Assembly: GCA_020024115.1 (NCBI GenBank)
Contig: JAHHUF010000003.1
Span: 1-45,953 of the forward strand
Direction of reading: 5' to 3'
DNA length: 45,953 bases
Origin: Anaerofilum sp.
GTDB taxonomy: Bacteria > Bacillota > Clostridia > Oscillospirales > Ruminococcaceae
The notes under the pieces were generated by a model that saw nothing but the letters and a program-made list of their open reading frames with translations, was not told the origin of the DNA and made no database searches. Positions 1-8,378 of the stretch are shown here, piece by piece. Numbering within the stretch: the stretch's first letter is position 1; every line of letters begins with the position of its first letter. A program made the position numbers and the translations under genes.

Positions 1-8
1 CTTTTTGG

Positions 9-37
9 TTGAAAATATTGCAGTTTGTTTGTATAAT
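9..37 (+). promoter_or_regulatory. Sigma-A promoter of the ATP synthase operon
   Basis: TTGAAA at 9-14 and TATAAT at 32-37 are separated by 17 bp, a near-consensus housekeeping promoter. It lies about 65 bp upstream of the first atp-cluster gene and no other promoter of this quality was seen before atpB, so it probably drives the whole cluster. Confidence 0.75.
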
Positions 38-103
38 AATATAGTTGCATACACTTGTTTGAAAAGAGGAACAAGTGCAGGCTTTTAAAAGGAGGGAATC
101 AAT

Positions 104-361
104 GTGTCAGGATGGTTTAAATCCCTGAAATATCTTTCGTGGCTGACACAAGCCGGAATTTCGGTTGCTACACCGCTGATTCTCTGCATCGGAGGAGGAA
201 TCTGGCTGTCAGATGTGCTGCCTTTTGGGACAATTCCCATTTTGGTGGGAATCGTTTTTGGAATTGGTGGGGCATTGTGCAGCCTGCTGGGCTTTTTTAA
301 AGTCATTTCCGTTGAATCCAAACGAAAGTCAAACAAACAACCCGGTGCGTTTAACAAATAG
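104..361 (+). CDS. AtpZ/AtpI-like small membrane protein
   Basis: This 85-residue protein has two hydrophobic segments (about residues 15-37 and 42-65) and a basic tail, the layout of the AtpZ family (putative F0F1-ATPase subunit), which sits at the head of many Firmicutes atp operons. The start is GTG at 104, chosen because an AAGGAGGG ribosome binding site lies at 88-95; the ATG at 102 is in another frame. It is the first gene of the atp operon, 30 bp before atpI. Family members have been linked to assembly of the c-ring or to Mg2+/Ca2+ handling, but the role here is inferred from position and topology only. Confidence 0.75.
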   Translation: MSGWFKSLKYLSWLTQAGISVATPLILCIGGGIWLSDVLPFGTIPILVGIVFGIGGALCSLLGFFKVISVESKRKSNKQPGAFNK

Positions 362-391
362 GCATCTGGTCGGTTTAGGAGGTAAAATAAA

Positions 392-805
392 ATGAAACCA
401 CAACAGGCGATTACAAAAAGTACCTTGCAGATTGCTTGTGGAACAGCCGCACTTTCGGTAGTGATGCTGCTGATATATTTTCTTTCGGGACAATTTAGTT
501 GGCATGTGGTTGCTTCAGCTGTGTTGGGTGGCAGTTGGGCAGTTGCAAACTTTTTTTTGATGGGACTTACGGTTCAAAAAGCCGCGCAAGATGACGCACG
601 GGCAAAAAACCTGATGCAGTTTTCTTATAGTCTGCGGATGCTGTTCAGTGCATTGGTGATGATTTTGGGCTTTACTGTACCTATTTTCGAGCCGATTGCA
701 GTGGTGGCTCCGCTGCTGTTTCCCCGTTTGACCATTCTGGGGATGCAGCTTTCTGGTCAATATAAACCAGAACCAAAAACAGAAAGCGAAAGGGGGGAAG
801 AATAA
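392..805 (+). CDS. atpI: ATP synthase subunit I (AtpI)
   Basis: The 137-residue protein has four hydrophobic stretches and an acidic, polar C-terminus, matching ATP synthase subunit I, a membrane chaperone that helps assemble the c-ring. It lies between the AtpZ-like gene and atpB (3 bp gap to atpB), the usual place for atpI. Sequence conservation in this family is low, so the call rests on size, topology and location. A GGAGG ribosome binding site at about 379-383 precedes the ATG. Confidence 0.8.
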   Translation: MKPQQAITKSTLQIACGTAALSVVMLLIYFLSGQFSWHVVASAVLGGSWAVANFFLMGLTVQKAAQDDARAKNLMQFSYSLRMLFSALVMILGFTVPIFEPIAVVAPLLFPRLTILGMQLSGQYKPEPKTESERGEE

Positions 806-808
806 GAC

Positions 809-1570
809 ATGAATATTGAAATCAATGGTGCGCCGATATTGTTTTCACTGCCCTTGTTTGGTGGAATTGATATCACAGCAACTCTAATCATCTCATGGCT
901 GGTTATGGCGGTTATCATCGGTTTGTGTTATTGGCTTACTCGCGGATTGAAGGTGCGTGATGTTGGCAAAAAACAGCTTGTTGCAGAGTTTCTTGTAGAA
1001 ACAGCACAAAAGTTTGTGGACACAAACATGGGCAAGAAGTTTTCGCACTATGGCCCTTTCATTGCGGCAATTTTCAGCCTTTCTGCACTGTCCAGTTTGG
1101 TGAGCATGATTGGTCTTTGGTCGCCAACAGCAGACTTGTCAACCGAACTTGGCTGGGCACTTTTGGTATTTGTAATGATTACTGCAACCAAAATCAAAAC
1201 AAGTGGAATGGGCGGCTATGTATTGGGCTTTACCAAACCAATTGCTGCACTGACACCATTTAATATTATCAGTGAATTGGCAACACCAATTTCCATGGCA
1301 TTCCGTCACTTTGGCAACATTGTTTCAGGCAGTGTAATTAACACTTTGGTTTACACTTCTTTGGCACTGGCGTCACATGGTTTGCTGAGTTTGTTCTTTG
1401 GTTGGCTGCCCGGTGCTGCAGGCGAAGTTCTGCGTGCAATTCCATTCTTGCAGGTTGGTATTCCGGCGGTATTGTCGGTGTATTTTGACCTGTTCTCAAG
1501 CTTAATGCAGGCATTCATTTTCTGTATGTTGACAATGCTTTACATTGCCTCAGCAGCGGAAGATGCATAA
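809..1570 (+). CDS. atpB: F-type ATP synthase subunit a
   Basis: Subunit a is the stator half of the membrane ion channel and passes ions to and from the c-ring. The 253-residue product has five to six membrane segments. The motif FRHFGN at about residues 165-170 holds the essential channel arginine (R166), equivalent to the Arg of the usual RLFGN motif in helix 4/5. It is slightly shorter than the E. coli protein (271 residues), as is common in Firmicutes. It sits between atpI and atpE in the canonical order. The coupling ion is probably Na+, judged from subunit c, not from this gene. Confidence 0.96.
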   Translation: MNIEINGAPILFSLPLFGGIDITATLIISWLVMAVIIGLCYWLTRGLKVRDVGKKQLVAEFLVETAQKFVDTNMGKKFSHYGPFIAAIFSLSALSSLVSMIGLWSPTADLSTELGWALLVFVMITATKIKTSGMGGYVLGFTKPIAALTPFNIISELATPISMAFRHFGNIVSGSVINTLVYTSLALASHGLLSLFFGWLPGAAGEVLRAIPFLQVGIPAVLSVYFDLFSSLMQAFIFCMLTMLYIASAAEDA

Positions 1571-1610
1571 ATTTAAAAACTTTTTAATTCATTTTTAGGA
1601 GGACACATTT

Positions 1611-1877
1611 ATGTTGGAAAAAGCAATTGTTTTGGCTGGCTGTGCTATTGGCGCAGGTCTCGCTCTTATCGCAGGTATCGGCCCTGGTATCGGTGAAGGT
1701 TACGCAGTAGGTAAGGCTTGTGAGGCTATCGGCCGTCAGCCTGAGTGCAAAGGTGATGTTACCCAGACCATGCTGTTGGGTTGTGCTGTTGCAGAAACCA
1801 CCGGTATTTATGGTTTCGTTACCGGCTTGCTGCTGCTGTTTGTTGGACCAATCTACCTGGGCGGCTTCTTGGGATAA
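1611..1877 (+). CDS. atpE: F-type ATP synthase subunit c, two-carboxylate type
   Basis: This 88-residue hairpin protein forms the rotor ring. Two membrane helices flank the conserved loop RQPE (residues 42-45). The ion-binding glutamate is E62 in AETTGIY, and the adjacent T63, T64 and Y67 match the Na+-ligand set known from Ilyobacter tartaricus (S66, T67, Y70). The position equivalent to Ilyobacter Q32 is a second glutamate, E29 in GIGEGY, which gives the two-carboxylate pattern described for the Na+-driven Fusobacterium nucleatum rotor. Na+ coupling is therefore likely but not proven. An AGGAGG site precedes the ATG. Confidence 0.96.
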   Translation: MLEKAIVLAGCAIGAGLALIAGIGPGIGEGYAVGKACEAIGRQPECKGDVTQTMLLGCAVAETTGIYGFVTGLLLLFVGPIYLGGFLG

Positions 1878-1940
1878 TCAGAACTGGATTTCCCGGAAGT
1901 TTATCCTTTGTAAAAAATTTGCCCGAAGGGAGGATACAAC

Positions 1941-2450
1941 ATGCAACAAGCATATGAGCTGCTGGTTAATATAAACTTTTGGACACTGGTAGCCCAGATT
2001 TGCAACCTTTTGATTCTGACCCACTTTATCCGCAAGTTCCTGTTTAAGCCTGTTCAGGAAATTATGGCAAAGCGAAAGGCAGAAACAGAGGCAATTTATA
2101 CTGATGCCGAAAAAGCAAATGCTGACGCAAATGCAATGAAAGCAGAGTATGAGCAAAATATGGCAACTGCTCGCCAGCAAGCGGCTGAGATTGTGCAGAA
2201 TGCAACTCACACAGCACAACTGCGCGGCGATGAAATTGTGAACGAAGCAAAAAATACTGCTGCTGAGCTCAAGAGCAAGGCAGAGGCAGATATTGCTCAG
2301 GAACGCAAGAAAGCAGTGAACGAAATCAAAAACGAAATTGGCGGCATTGCAATGTCCATTGCCGGCAAGGTTGTGGAGCGTGAATTGAACGCAAAAGACC
2401 ACGAGGCTTTGATTGAAGAGTTCATTCAGGATGTGGGTGACGCATCATGA
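1941..2450 (+). CDS. atpF: F-type ATP synthase subunit b
   Basis: The 169-residue peripheral stalk subunit has one N-terminal membrane helix (about residues 12-30, followed by RKFLFKP) and a long charged, alanine-rich helix that would form the coiled-coil dimer holding F1 against the a subunit. The start ATG has a GGGAGG site at 1928-1933. Its stop overlaps the atpH start by 4 bp (ATGA at 2447-2450), so the two are translationally coupled. Confidence 0.95.
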   Translation: MQQAYELLVNINFWTLVAQICNLLILTHFIRKFLFKPVQEIMAKRKAETEAIYTDAEKANADANAMKAEYEQNMATARQQAAEIVQNATHTAQLRGDEIVNEAKNTAAELKSKAEADIAQERKKAVNEIKNEIGGIAMSIAGKVVERELNAKDHEALIEEFIQDVGDAS

Positions 2451-2986
2451 CACAATTTGCAAAAGTATATGCAGGCGCTTTATACGATTTAGCGCTGGAA
2501 GAACAGCTGGACAGCCCTGTTTTGGAAGAGCTGGAGCTGTTGGCACAAGCATTTGCAGAAACTCCTCAATATGTAAAGCTGCTCAGCAGTCCGCTGGTTC
2601 CCCGAGAGGAACGCTTGCAGGTGCTGAACCGCAACTTTGAAGGAAAAGTGCAGCCTTATTTGCTGAACTTTTTGCGAATTTTGTGTGAACGTGGCGAAAT
2701 GGGTCAGTTTTTCAACTGTGCCGCCGAGTTTCGTGCGCGTTATGACGAGCAACACGGAATTACACAGGCAGTTGCAGTGACTGCATTGCCTTTGACCGAT
2801 GCGCAGATGCAAGCAATGAAACAACGCTTGGAAACTGCCACCGGAAAAACCGTGCGCTTGAAAAACCGTGTGGACGCTGCTGTTTTAGGCGGTGTACGCC
2901 TTGAGATGGACGACAAGCAATTGGACGGTACTGTTCAGGGCCGTTTGCAAGAGCTGCAAAGCCGTTTGTCCAATATTACAATGTAA
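2447..2986 (+). CDS. atpH: F-type ATP synthase subunit delta
   Basis: The 179-residue delta subunit links the b dimer to the top of the alpha3-beta3 head. The N-terminal helical domain (start AKVYAGALYDLA) and the C-terminal segment with LGGVRLEMDDKQLDGTV are the two conserved blocks of the OSCP/delta family. It overlaps atpF by 4 bp. Between its stop and atpA two short hairpins can form (2988-3002 and 3013-3029), possibly affecting relative expression; that effect is inference. Confidence 0.95.
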   Translation: MTQFAKVYAGALYDLALEEQLDSPVLEELELLAQAFAETPQYVKLLSSPLVPREERLQVLNRNFEGKVQPYLLNFLRILCERGEMGQFFNCAAEFRARYDEQHGITQAVAVTALPLTDAQMQAMKQRLETATGKTVRLKNRVDAAVLGGVRLEMDDKQLDGTVQGRLQELQSRLSNITM

Positions 2987-3075
2987 AAGCCATAAAATGG
3001 CTGTCAATTATTCTGCACCAAACAGGTGCAATACCATTGTGAATGCAAAACGCATTCAGGGAAGTTGGTGAAACG

Positions 3076-4596
3076 ATGCAATTAAGACCCGAAGAAATCT
3101 CTAAGATCATTAAAGCGGAAATTAAAAATTACGAAGCAAAGATCGAACGGAGCGAAACGGGCACTGTTATTCTTGTTGGTGACGGTATTGCCCGTGCCGC
3201 AGGTTTGGAGCAATGTATGGCCGGCGAACTGGTAGAGTTTGAGAATGGCGAATACGGTATGGCTCAGAACTTGGAAGAAAACTCCGTTTCTATCGTATTG
3301 CTGGGTACCGATGCAGGCATCAAAGAGGGCAGTACCGTAAAGCGTACTGGCCGTGTTGTTTCGGTTCCTGTTGGAGAAAGCCTGGTTGGCCGTGTTGTAA
3401 ATGCTTTGGGACAACCCATTGACGGCAAAGGCCCCATCGAAGCAAAAGAATATCGTGCAATTGAAACCCCTGCTCCCGGTATCATCGAACGCAAAAGCGT
3501 TTCTGTGCCTTTGCAGACCGGTATCAAGGCGATTGATAGTATGATTCCTATTGGCCGTGGTCAGCGTGAGCTGATTATCGGTGACCGTCAGACCGGTAAA
3601 ACCACTGTTGCTACCGATACCATCATCAACCAAAAGGGTAAAGATGTTATCTGTATCTATGTTGCAATCGGTCAGAAACAGTCCACCGTTGCTCAGTTGG
3701 TAAACAACCTGACAATGGCTGGTGCAATGGACTACACCATCGTTGTATCTGCAACTGCAAGCGATATGGCTCCTTTGCAGTATATCGCACCATACTCTGG
3801 CTGTACTATGGGTGAATACTTCATGGCACAGGGCAAAGATGTTCTGGTTGTATACGATGATTTGTCCAAACATGCGGTTGCTTACCGCGCACTGTCCCTG
3901 CTGATTCGCCGTCCTCCCGGACGTGAGGCTTATCCCGGTGATGTTTTCTATCTGCACAGCCGTTTGCTGGAGCGTGCAGCTCGTCTGGCTCCTGAGTACG
4001 GCGGCGGCAGCTTGACTGCTCTGCCCATTATCGAAACTCAGGCGGGTGATGTTTCTGCGTATATTCCTACCAATGTAATTTCCATTACCGATGGTCAGAT
4101 TTTCTTGGAAACAGAGCTGTTCCATGCTGGCGTTATGCCTGCGGTTAACCCCGGTATCTCGGTTTCCCGTGTAGGTGGTAGTGCGCAGATTAAGGCTATG
4201 AAGAAAGTTTCCGGCAGTTTGAAACTGCTGTACAGCCAGTACCGTGAGTTGCAGAGCTTTGCACAGTTTGGCTCTGATTTGGATGCTGACACCAAAGCCC
4301 GTTTGGCTCAGGGTGAACGAATTGTTGAGGTTTTGAAACAAGACCGCAACTCTCCCGTTGATGTAGAAAAGCAGATTGCAATTTTGTACGCTGTTGTTAA
4401 CAACTACTTGCAGCCTGTTGCAGCAAGTGATGTTGCTGAATACGAAAAAGGCTTGTATGAGTATCTGGATGCAAACCATGCAGATTTGTTGCGTACCATC
4501 CGTGAAACCGGCAAGCTGGAAGGTGACGATGAGCAGACTTTGAAGACTGCTTTGGAAACCTATACCAAAAACTTTTTGGATACCAGAGTAAAATAA
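3076..4596 (+). CDS. atpA: F-type ATP synthase subunit alpha
   Basis: Alpha is the non-catalytic nucleotide-binding subunit of the F1 head. The 506-residue protein carries the Walker A motif GDRQTGKT at about residues 169-176 and the conserved segments IGRGQRE and RPPGREAYPGD. The start is placed at ATG 3076, which gives the family N-terminus MQLRPEEIS and has GGTGA just upstream; an in-frame ATG at 3043 would add 11 residues but lacks a clear ribosome binding site. The gene follows atpH after a 90-bp gap and precedes atpG. Confidence 0.96.
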   Translation: MQLRPEEISKIIKAEIKNYEAKIERSETGTVILVGDGIARAAGLEQCMAGELVEFENGEYGMAQNLEENSVSIVLLGTDAGIKEGSTVKRTGRVVSVPVGESLVGRVVNALGQPIDGKGPIEAKEYRAIETPAPGIIERKSVSVPLQTGIKAIDSMIPIGRGQRELIIGDRQTGKTTVATDTIINQKGKDVICIYVAIGQKQSTVAQLVNNLTMAGAMDYTIVVSATASDMAPLQYIAPYSGCTMGEYFMAQGKDVLVVYDDLSKHAVAYRALSLLIRRPPGREAYPGDVFYLHSRLLERAARLAPEYGGGSLTALPIIETQAGDVSAYIPTNVISITDGQIFLETELFHAGVMPAVNPGISVSRVGGSAQIKAMKKVSGSLKLLYSQYRELQSFAQFGSDLDADTKARLAQGERIVEVLKQDRNSPVDVEKQIAILYAVVNNYLQPVAASDVAEYEKGLYEYLDANHADLLRTIRETGKLEGDDEQTLKTALETYTKNFLDTRVK

Positions 4597-4614
4597 TAAA
4601 GGAGGAGAACGCGC

Positions 4615-5466
4615 ATGGCTGGAGCTTCCATGAAGGATATTAAACTGCGTATTAAAAGCGTAGAAAGCACCATGCAGATCACCAAAGCCATGGAGCTGGT
4701 GGCCTCCTCCAAACTCAGGGGTGCAAAGCTGCGGGTGGAGCGCAGCCGCCCCTACTTTGAGGTGCTCCACCAGACTCTGTCAGACATCGCCTATTCAACA
4801 CAGGATTTTGACTCTCCCTATATTCGTCACCGTGAGGTGAAACGAAGCTGCTATGTTGTCATTGCAGGCGACCGTGGCTTGGCAGGCGGTTATAACACTA
4901 ACCTGTTCAAAGCTGCCGCAGCACACATGGAAGGCAAAAATGTCTGTGTTCTGCCATTGGGCAAAAAGGCTGTGGAATATTACGAGCGCCGTGGCATTGA
5001 ATTGTTGAGCAAAGATTTTGCTGAGGTTGCAGAAGTGAATGTGCGCAGCTGCTTTGAAATTGCAAAGCTGCTAACCAATGCCTTTTTAAAGGGCGAGTTC
5101 GACGAGCTTTTCTTGGTCTATACCAATTTTGTTTCTATGCTGACCCAAAGCCCTGCGGTTTTGGAGATGCTTCCGCTGAATTATCAGCCGGGTGCTGAAA
5201 ATGCAGGCAGCCGCAAGCTGCGTTTGTATGAGCCAGCCCCTGAAGAGGTTTACGACGCGATTGTTCCGGAATATTTGGCAGGTCTTGTTTGGGGTGCGGT
5301 ATCAGAGTCGGTAGCCAGTGAACTGGGTGCCCGCCGCACTGCAATGGACGCTGCAAGCAAAAATGCCGGTGAAATGATTGATGAATTGAGCCTGCGCTAT
5401 AACCGTGCTCGTCAGGGTGCGATTACACAGGAAATCACCGAAATCGTGGCGGGAGCCGAACAATAA
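4615..5466 (+). CDS. atpG: F-type ATP synthase subunit gamma
   Basis: Gamma is the central rotor shaft. The 283-residue protein has the two terminal helices that form the coiled coil inside the head: the N-terminal block (DIKLRIKSVESTMQITKAM) and the C-terminal block (ELSLRYNRARQGAITQEITE). The Rossmann-like middle contains GDRGLAGGYN. The ATG at 4615 has a strong AAAGGAGGAG site. It follows atpA by 18 bp. Confidence 0.96.
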   Translation: MAGASMKDIKLRIKSVESTMQITKAMELVASSKLRGAKLRVERSRPYFEVLHQTLSDIAYSTQDFDSPYIRHREVKRSCYVVIAGDRGLAGGYNTNLFKAAAAHMEGKNVCVLPLGKKAVEYYERRGIELLSKDFAEVAEVNVRSCFEIAKLLTNAFLKGEFDELFLVYTNFVSMLTQSPAVLEMLPLNYQPGAENAGSRKLRLYEPAPEEVYDAIVPEYLAGLVWGAVSESVASELGARRTAMDAASKNAGEMIDELSLRYNRARQGAITQEITEIVAGAEQ

Positions 5467-5468
5467 AA

Positions 5469-5514
5469 GGCGATGTGTGTGCAGTGCGGTTGTGCTGCAA
5501 ACACAAAATTCGCC
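5469..5514 (+). other. Stem-loop in the atpG-atpD gap
   Basis: The transcript can pair GGCGA (5469-5473) with TCGCC (5510-5514), and inside it TGTGT-GCAG (5476-5484) with CTGC-ACACA (5495-5505, two-base bulge). No U-run follows, so it is not a terminator. It may stabilise or tune the downstream atpD message; that role is inferred. Confidence 0.4.
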
Positions 5515-5542
5515 ACTATAACGCAACAAAGGAGTGAAGTCC

Positions 5543-6940
5543 ATGTCAAACCAGCACATCGGTACTGTGGTTCAGGTTATTGGCCCAGTATTGGATATTA
5601 AGTTTGCGGATGGAGAGCTGCCTGCTTTGCTGAACGCCATCGAGATTGACAACGATGGTCAAAAGCTGACAGTTGAGGTAGCACAGCACATTGGTGACAA
5701 TGTGGTTCGCTGTATTGCTATGAGCAGCACCGACGGCCTTGTGCGCGGCACAAAGGCAGTTGACACTGGCAAGGCAATTGCTGTTCCAGTAGGTGAAGAA
5801 TGTCTGGGACGCATTTTTAATCTGCTGGGTGAGCCGGTAGATAACAAACCTGCACCAGAGGCAAAGGAGTATTGGCCAATTCACCGCCAGCCTCCTACCT
5901 ATGAGGAGCAGGAGAACAGCACCGAAATTTTGGAAACCGGTATCAAGGTTGTTGACCTGTTGGCACCTTATGCAAAGGGTGGTAAAATCGGTCTGTTCGG
6001 TGGTGCAGGCGTTGGTAAAACAGTTCTGATTATGGAGCTGATTAACAATGTTGCAAAGCAGCATGGTGGTTTGTCGGTATTTACCGGCGTTGGTGAGCGT
6101 ACCCGTGAGGGTAACGACCTGTACAACGAAATGCAGGAATCCGGCGTTATCAATAAAACTGCTTTGGTTTATGGTCAGATGAACGAGCCTCCCGGAGCTC
6201 GTATGCGTGTTGCTCTGTCTGGCTTGACCATGGCGGAGTATTTCCGTGATGTGAAAAATCAGGATGTGCTGTTGTTTATCGACAACATCTTCCGTTTCAC
6301 CCAGGCAGGTTCCGAGGTATCCGCTCTGCTGGGCCGTATGCCTTCTGCCGTAGGTTATCAGCCCACTCTGGCAACCGAAATGGGTGCTTTGCAGGAGCGT
6401 ATTACTTCCACCAAAAAGGGTTCTATCACTTCGGTTCAGGCTGTTTATGTGCCTGCCGATGACTTGACCGACCCTGCTCCCGCAACCACTTTTGCACACT
6501 TGGACGCAAAAACCGTTTTGAGCCGTGCAATTTCTTCTCAGGGTATCTATCCTGCGGTTGACCCTCTGGAGTCTTCCAGCCGTATCCTGACCCCCGATGT
6601 TGTGGGTGAGGAGCATTATCAGGTTGCCCGTCAGGTTCAGCAGGTTTTGCAGCGCTACAAGGAGCTGCAAGACATCATCGCCATCATGGGTATGGACGAG
6701 TTGAGCGAGGAGGACAAGACCATTGTTGGCCGTGCTCGTCGTATTCAGCGTTTCTTGAGCCAGCCCTTCACCGTTGGTGAGCAGTTTACTGGTATTCAGG
6801 GTAAATATGTGCCTTTGAAAGAGACTATCCGTGGCTTTAAAGAGATTTTGGAAGGCAAGCATGACGACCTGCCCGAATCTGCTTTCTTGTTCGTAGGTAG
6901 CATTGATGAGGTAGTTGCTAAAGCAAAGAAGGGTGAATGA
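5543..6940 (+). CDS. atpD: F-type ATP synthase subunit beta
   Basis: Beta is the catalytic subunit that makes or hydrolyses ATP. The 465-residue protein contains Walker A GGAGVGKT at about residues 153-160, the GERTREGNDLY segment with the catalytic glutamate, and Walker B VLLFIDNIFRFTQ. The start is ATG 5543, because AAAGGAG (5528-5534) is at good distance; a GTG at 5534 overlaps that site and is unlikely. The stop overlaps the first possible atpC start. Confidence 0.97.
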   Translation: MSNQHIGTVVQVIGPVLDIKFADGELPALLNAIEIDNDGQKLTVEVAQHIGDNVVRCIAMSSTDGLVRGTKAVDTGKAIAVPVGEECLGRIFNLLGEPVDNKPAPEAKEYWPIHRQPPTYEEQENSTEILETGIKVVDLLAPYAKGGKIGLFGGAGVGKTVLIMELINNVAKQHGGLSVFTGVGERTREGNDLYNEMQESGVINKTALVYGQMNEPPGARMRVALSGLTMAEYFRDVKNQDVLLFIDNIFRFTQAGSEVSALLGRMPSAVGYQPTLATEMGALQERITSTKKGSITSVQAVYVPADDLTDPAPATTFAHLDAKTVLSRAISSQGIYPAVDPLESSSRILTPDVVGEEHYQVARQVQQVLQRYKELQDIIAIMGMDELSEEDKTIVGRARRIQRFLSQPFTVGEQFTGIQGKYVPLKETIRGFKEILEGKHDDLPESAFLFVGSIDEVVAKAKKGE

Positions 6941-6942
6941 CC

Positions 6943-7341
6943 ATGACCAGCTTTCCGTTGCAAATTGTGACTCCAGACGGCGTGTCATATAATGGGCAGG
7001 CAGAAAAAGTGCGTGTTCGCACCATTGCCGGCGATGTATGTATTTTGGCACGACATTTGGATTATGCCACTGCTCTGGGTATGGGCGAAGCAGCCATCAC
7101 TATCGACGGAAAGGTACGCCATGCGGCTTGTATTGGAGGCATGCTGGCAGTAACCAACGGCGAAGTAAAGCTGGTTGCCACCACCTTTGAATGGGCAGAG
7201 GACATTGATGTTCAGCGTGCCCAGCAGGCAAAAGAAAAGGCTGAAAAGCAGCTGAGCAACACTCAACTGGATAAAAAAGACCTTTTGCTTGCAGAAGCAA
7301 AATTGAAGCGTGCATTGGTTCGCTTGAATGTAAATCGCTGA
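6943..7341 (+). CDS. atpC: F-type ATP synthase subunit epsilon
   Basis: Epsilon binds gamma and can inhibit ATP hydrolysis. The product (132 residues) has the N-terminal beta-sandwich (FPLQIVTPDGVSYNG) and a C-terminal helical hairpin rich in Ala, Glu and Lys. ATG 6943 is preferred because GAAGGG at 6928-6933 is 9 bp upstream; an in-frame ATG at 6937 overlaps the atpD stop and would add two residues. It is the last gene of the operon and is followed by a strong terminator. Confidence 0.93.
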   Translation: MTSFPLQIVTPDGVSYNGQAEKVRVRTIAGDVCILARHLDYATALGMGEAAITIDGKVRHAACIGGMLAVTNGEVKLVATTFEWAEDIDVQRAQQAKEKAEKQLSNTQLDKKDLLLAEAKLKRALVRLNVNR

Positions 7342-7370
7342 ATTTTGTAATTCATGGCTTATGCCATAAC

Positions 7371-7410
7371 AAAAAGCCGTCTTGTGAATTTTACAAGGCG
7401 GCTTTTTTCT
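7371..7410 (+). terminator. Rho-independent terminator of the atp operon
   Basis: A stem of AGCCGTCTTGT (one G-U pair) against ACAAGGCGGCT closes a short loop and is followed by six T. It lies 30 bp after the atpC stop. Confidence 0.9.
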
Positions 7411-7467
7411 TTTCTATAAATAGGGAGAAAACCAGAAAGGTATAGTATAGAATCGTCTGCTTGATTG

Positions 7468-7496
7468 TTGTGTTACAAATCAGAATATAGTATACT
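7468..7496 (+). promoter_or_regulatory. Probable sigma-A promoter for the DUF3842-eutH operon
   Basis: TTGTGT (7468-7473) and TATACT (7491-7496) are 17 bp apart, 47 bp before the DUF3842 start. A competing TTGATT/TATAGT pair nearby has poorer spacing. Confidence 0.5.
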
Positions 7497-7543
7497 TGAG
7501 AAATTAAAGCAAATAACACTCGAAATAAAAGAGGAAAATTAAG

Positions 7544-7957
7544 ATGACAGTTTTGGTGATTGATGGACAAGGCGGCGGTTTGGGCAAACAATTGGTGGCA
7601 GCAATAAAAGCAACTTGTCCCCAAGTGCAGGTGATTGCAGTGGGAACAAACAGTATTGCAACAAGTATGATGCTGAAAGCAGGAGCAGACCAAGCAGCAA
7701 CAGGCGAAAACTCGGTTGTAGTGTGCAGCAAAAAGGCGGATATTATCACTGGGCCAATTGGAATTGTGATTGCAGACGCACTTTTGGGGGAAATCAGTCC
7801 GATTATGGCGGTTGCTGTGGGGCAAAGCCCTGCCAAAAGAGTGCTGGTGCCTGTCAACCATTGCAGCAATTTTATTGCAGGCGTGGAAGGTAATTCCATT
7901 GGTAAGTTGGTACAGGTAGCAGTAGAACAGATTCAAAAGCTGATTCAATCAAACTAA
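7544..7957 (+). CDS. DUF3842 family protein
   Basis: The 137-residue protein begins with a Rossmann-like nucleotide-binding pattern (VLVIDGQGGGLGKQL, glycine-rich loop at residues 8-14) and matches the DUF3842 family, small Firmicutes proteins of unknown function. Blocks GTNSIATSMMLKAGA and CSKADI-like/GPIGIVIADALLGE are typical of the family. It starts an operon with a small unknown gene, eutH and a barstar-like gene. The glycine loop suggests nucleotide or cofactor binding; no reaction can be assigned. Confidence 0.85.
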   Translation: MTVLVIDGQGGGLGKQLVAAIKATCPQVQVIAVGTNSIATSMMLKAGADQAATGENSVVVCSKKADIITGPIGIVIADALLGEISPIMAVAVGQSPAKRVLVPVNHCSNFIAGVEGNSIGKLVQVAVEQIQKLIQSN

Positions 7958-8014
7958 CAGAGTTTTCCACAAGTATTTGAAAAAATGTTGAAAACAAAGG
8001 AGCAAAAACAAGAA

Positions 8015-8317
8015 ATGGATAAGTTGGAGCAAAAACTGACACAAAAAGTTGCAGAAAGCTGTGTAAAAGCCAAATTAGAGTGTGGATTGGATACAGCATT
8101 TGTGGAAAAACAACTAGAACAAAAGGGTGCAGCCTTCATGCTGAAAAACCTCAGCAAAAAAGGAATGGTTTCGCCGTTGTTTGACCAACTAAAAGATAAA
8201 AATCGGTTGGATTTGTCACCAGAGGCAATTGCAAGCAAAGGGGAATATGCAGAATTGTTTACAGATTCAGAAGCAGATTGGTTTTTGCAGATTCTTTGTG
8301 AAGCGGGATATTTTTAA
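8015..8317 (+). CDS. Hypothetical small helical protein
   Basis: I do not recognise this 100-residue protein. It is charged and probably mostly helical, with a Lys/Glu-rich N-terminus and an acidic C-terminus ending LCEAGYF. No signal peptide or membrane segment is visible. ATG 8015 is chosen because AAAGGAG lies at 7997-8002; an upstream in-frame ATG at 7985 has no ribosome binding site. It sits between the DUF3842 gene and eutH with short gaps on both sides, so it is probably co-transcribed. Confidence 0.65.
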   Translation: MDKLEQKLTQKVAESCVKAKLECGLDTAFVEKQLEQKGAAFMLKNLSKKGMVSPLFDQLKDKNRLDLSPEAIASKGEYAELFTDSEADWFLQILCEAGYF

Positions 8318-8378
8318 AAAACGCAAAAAATTTATGGTAAATTGCAGTAATTTGCTGTAAAAACAGGGGTTTGCAAAA

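Noticed and set aside
3082..4770. 562-codon open frame on the minus strand opposite atpA and atpG
   Set aside because: It is the mirror of a highly expressed gene with biased codons, has no ribosome binding site and the protein is low in any recognisable motif; atpA on the other strand is certain.
5546..7051. 501-codon open frame on the minus strand opposite atpD
   Set aside because: Antisense shadow of atpD; codon bias of the real gene removes stop codons from the opposite strand.
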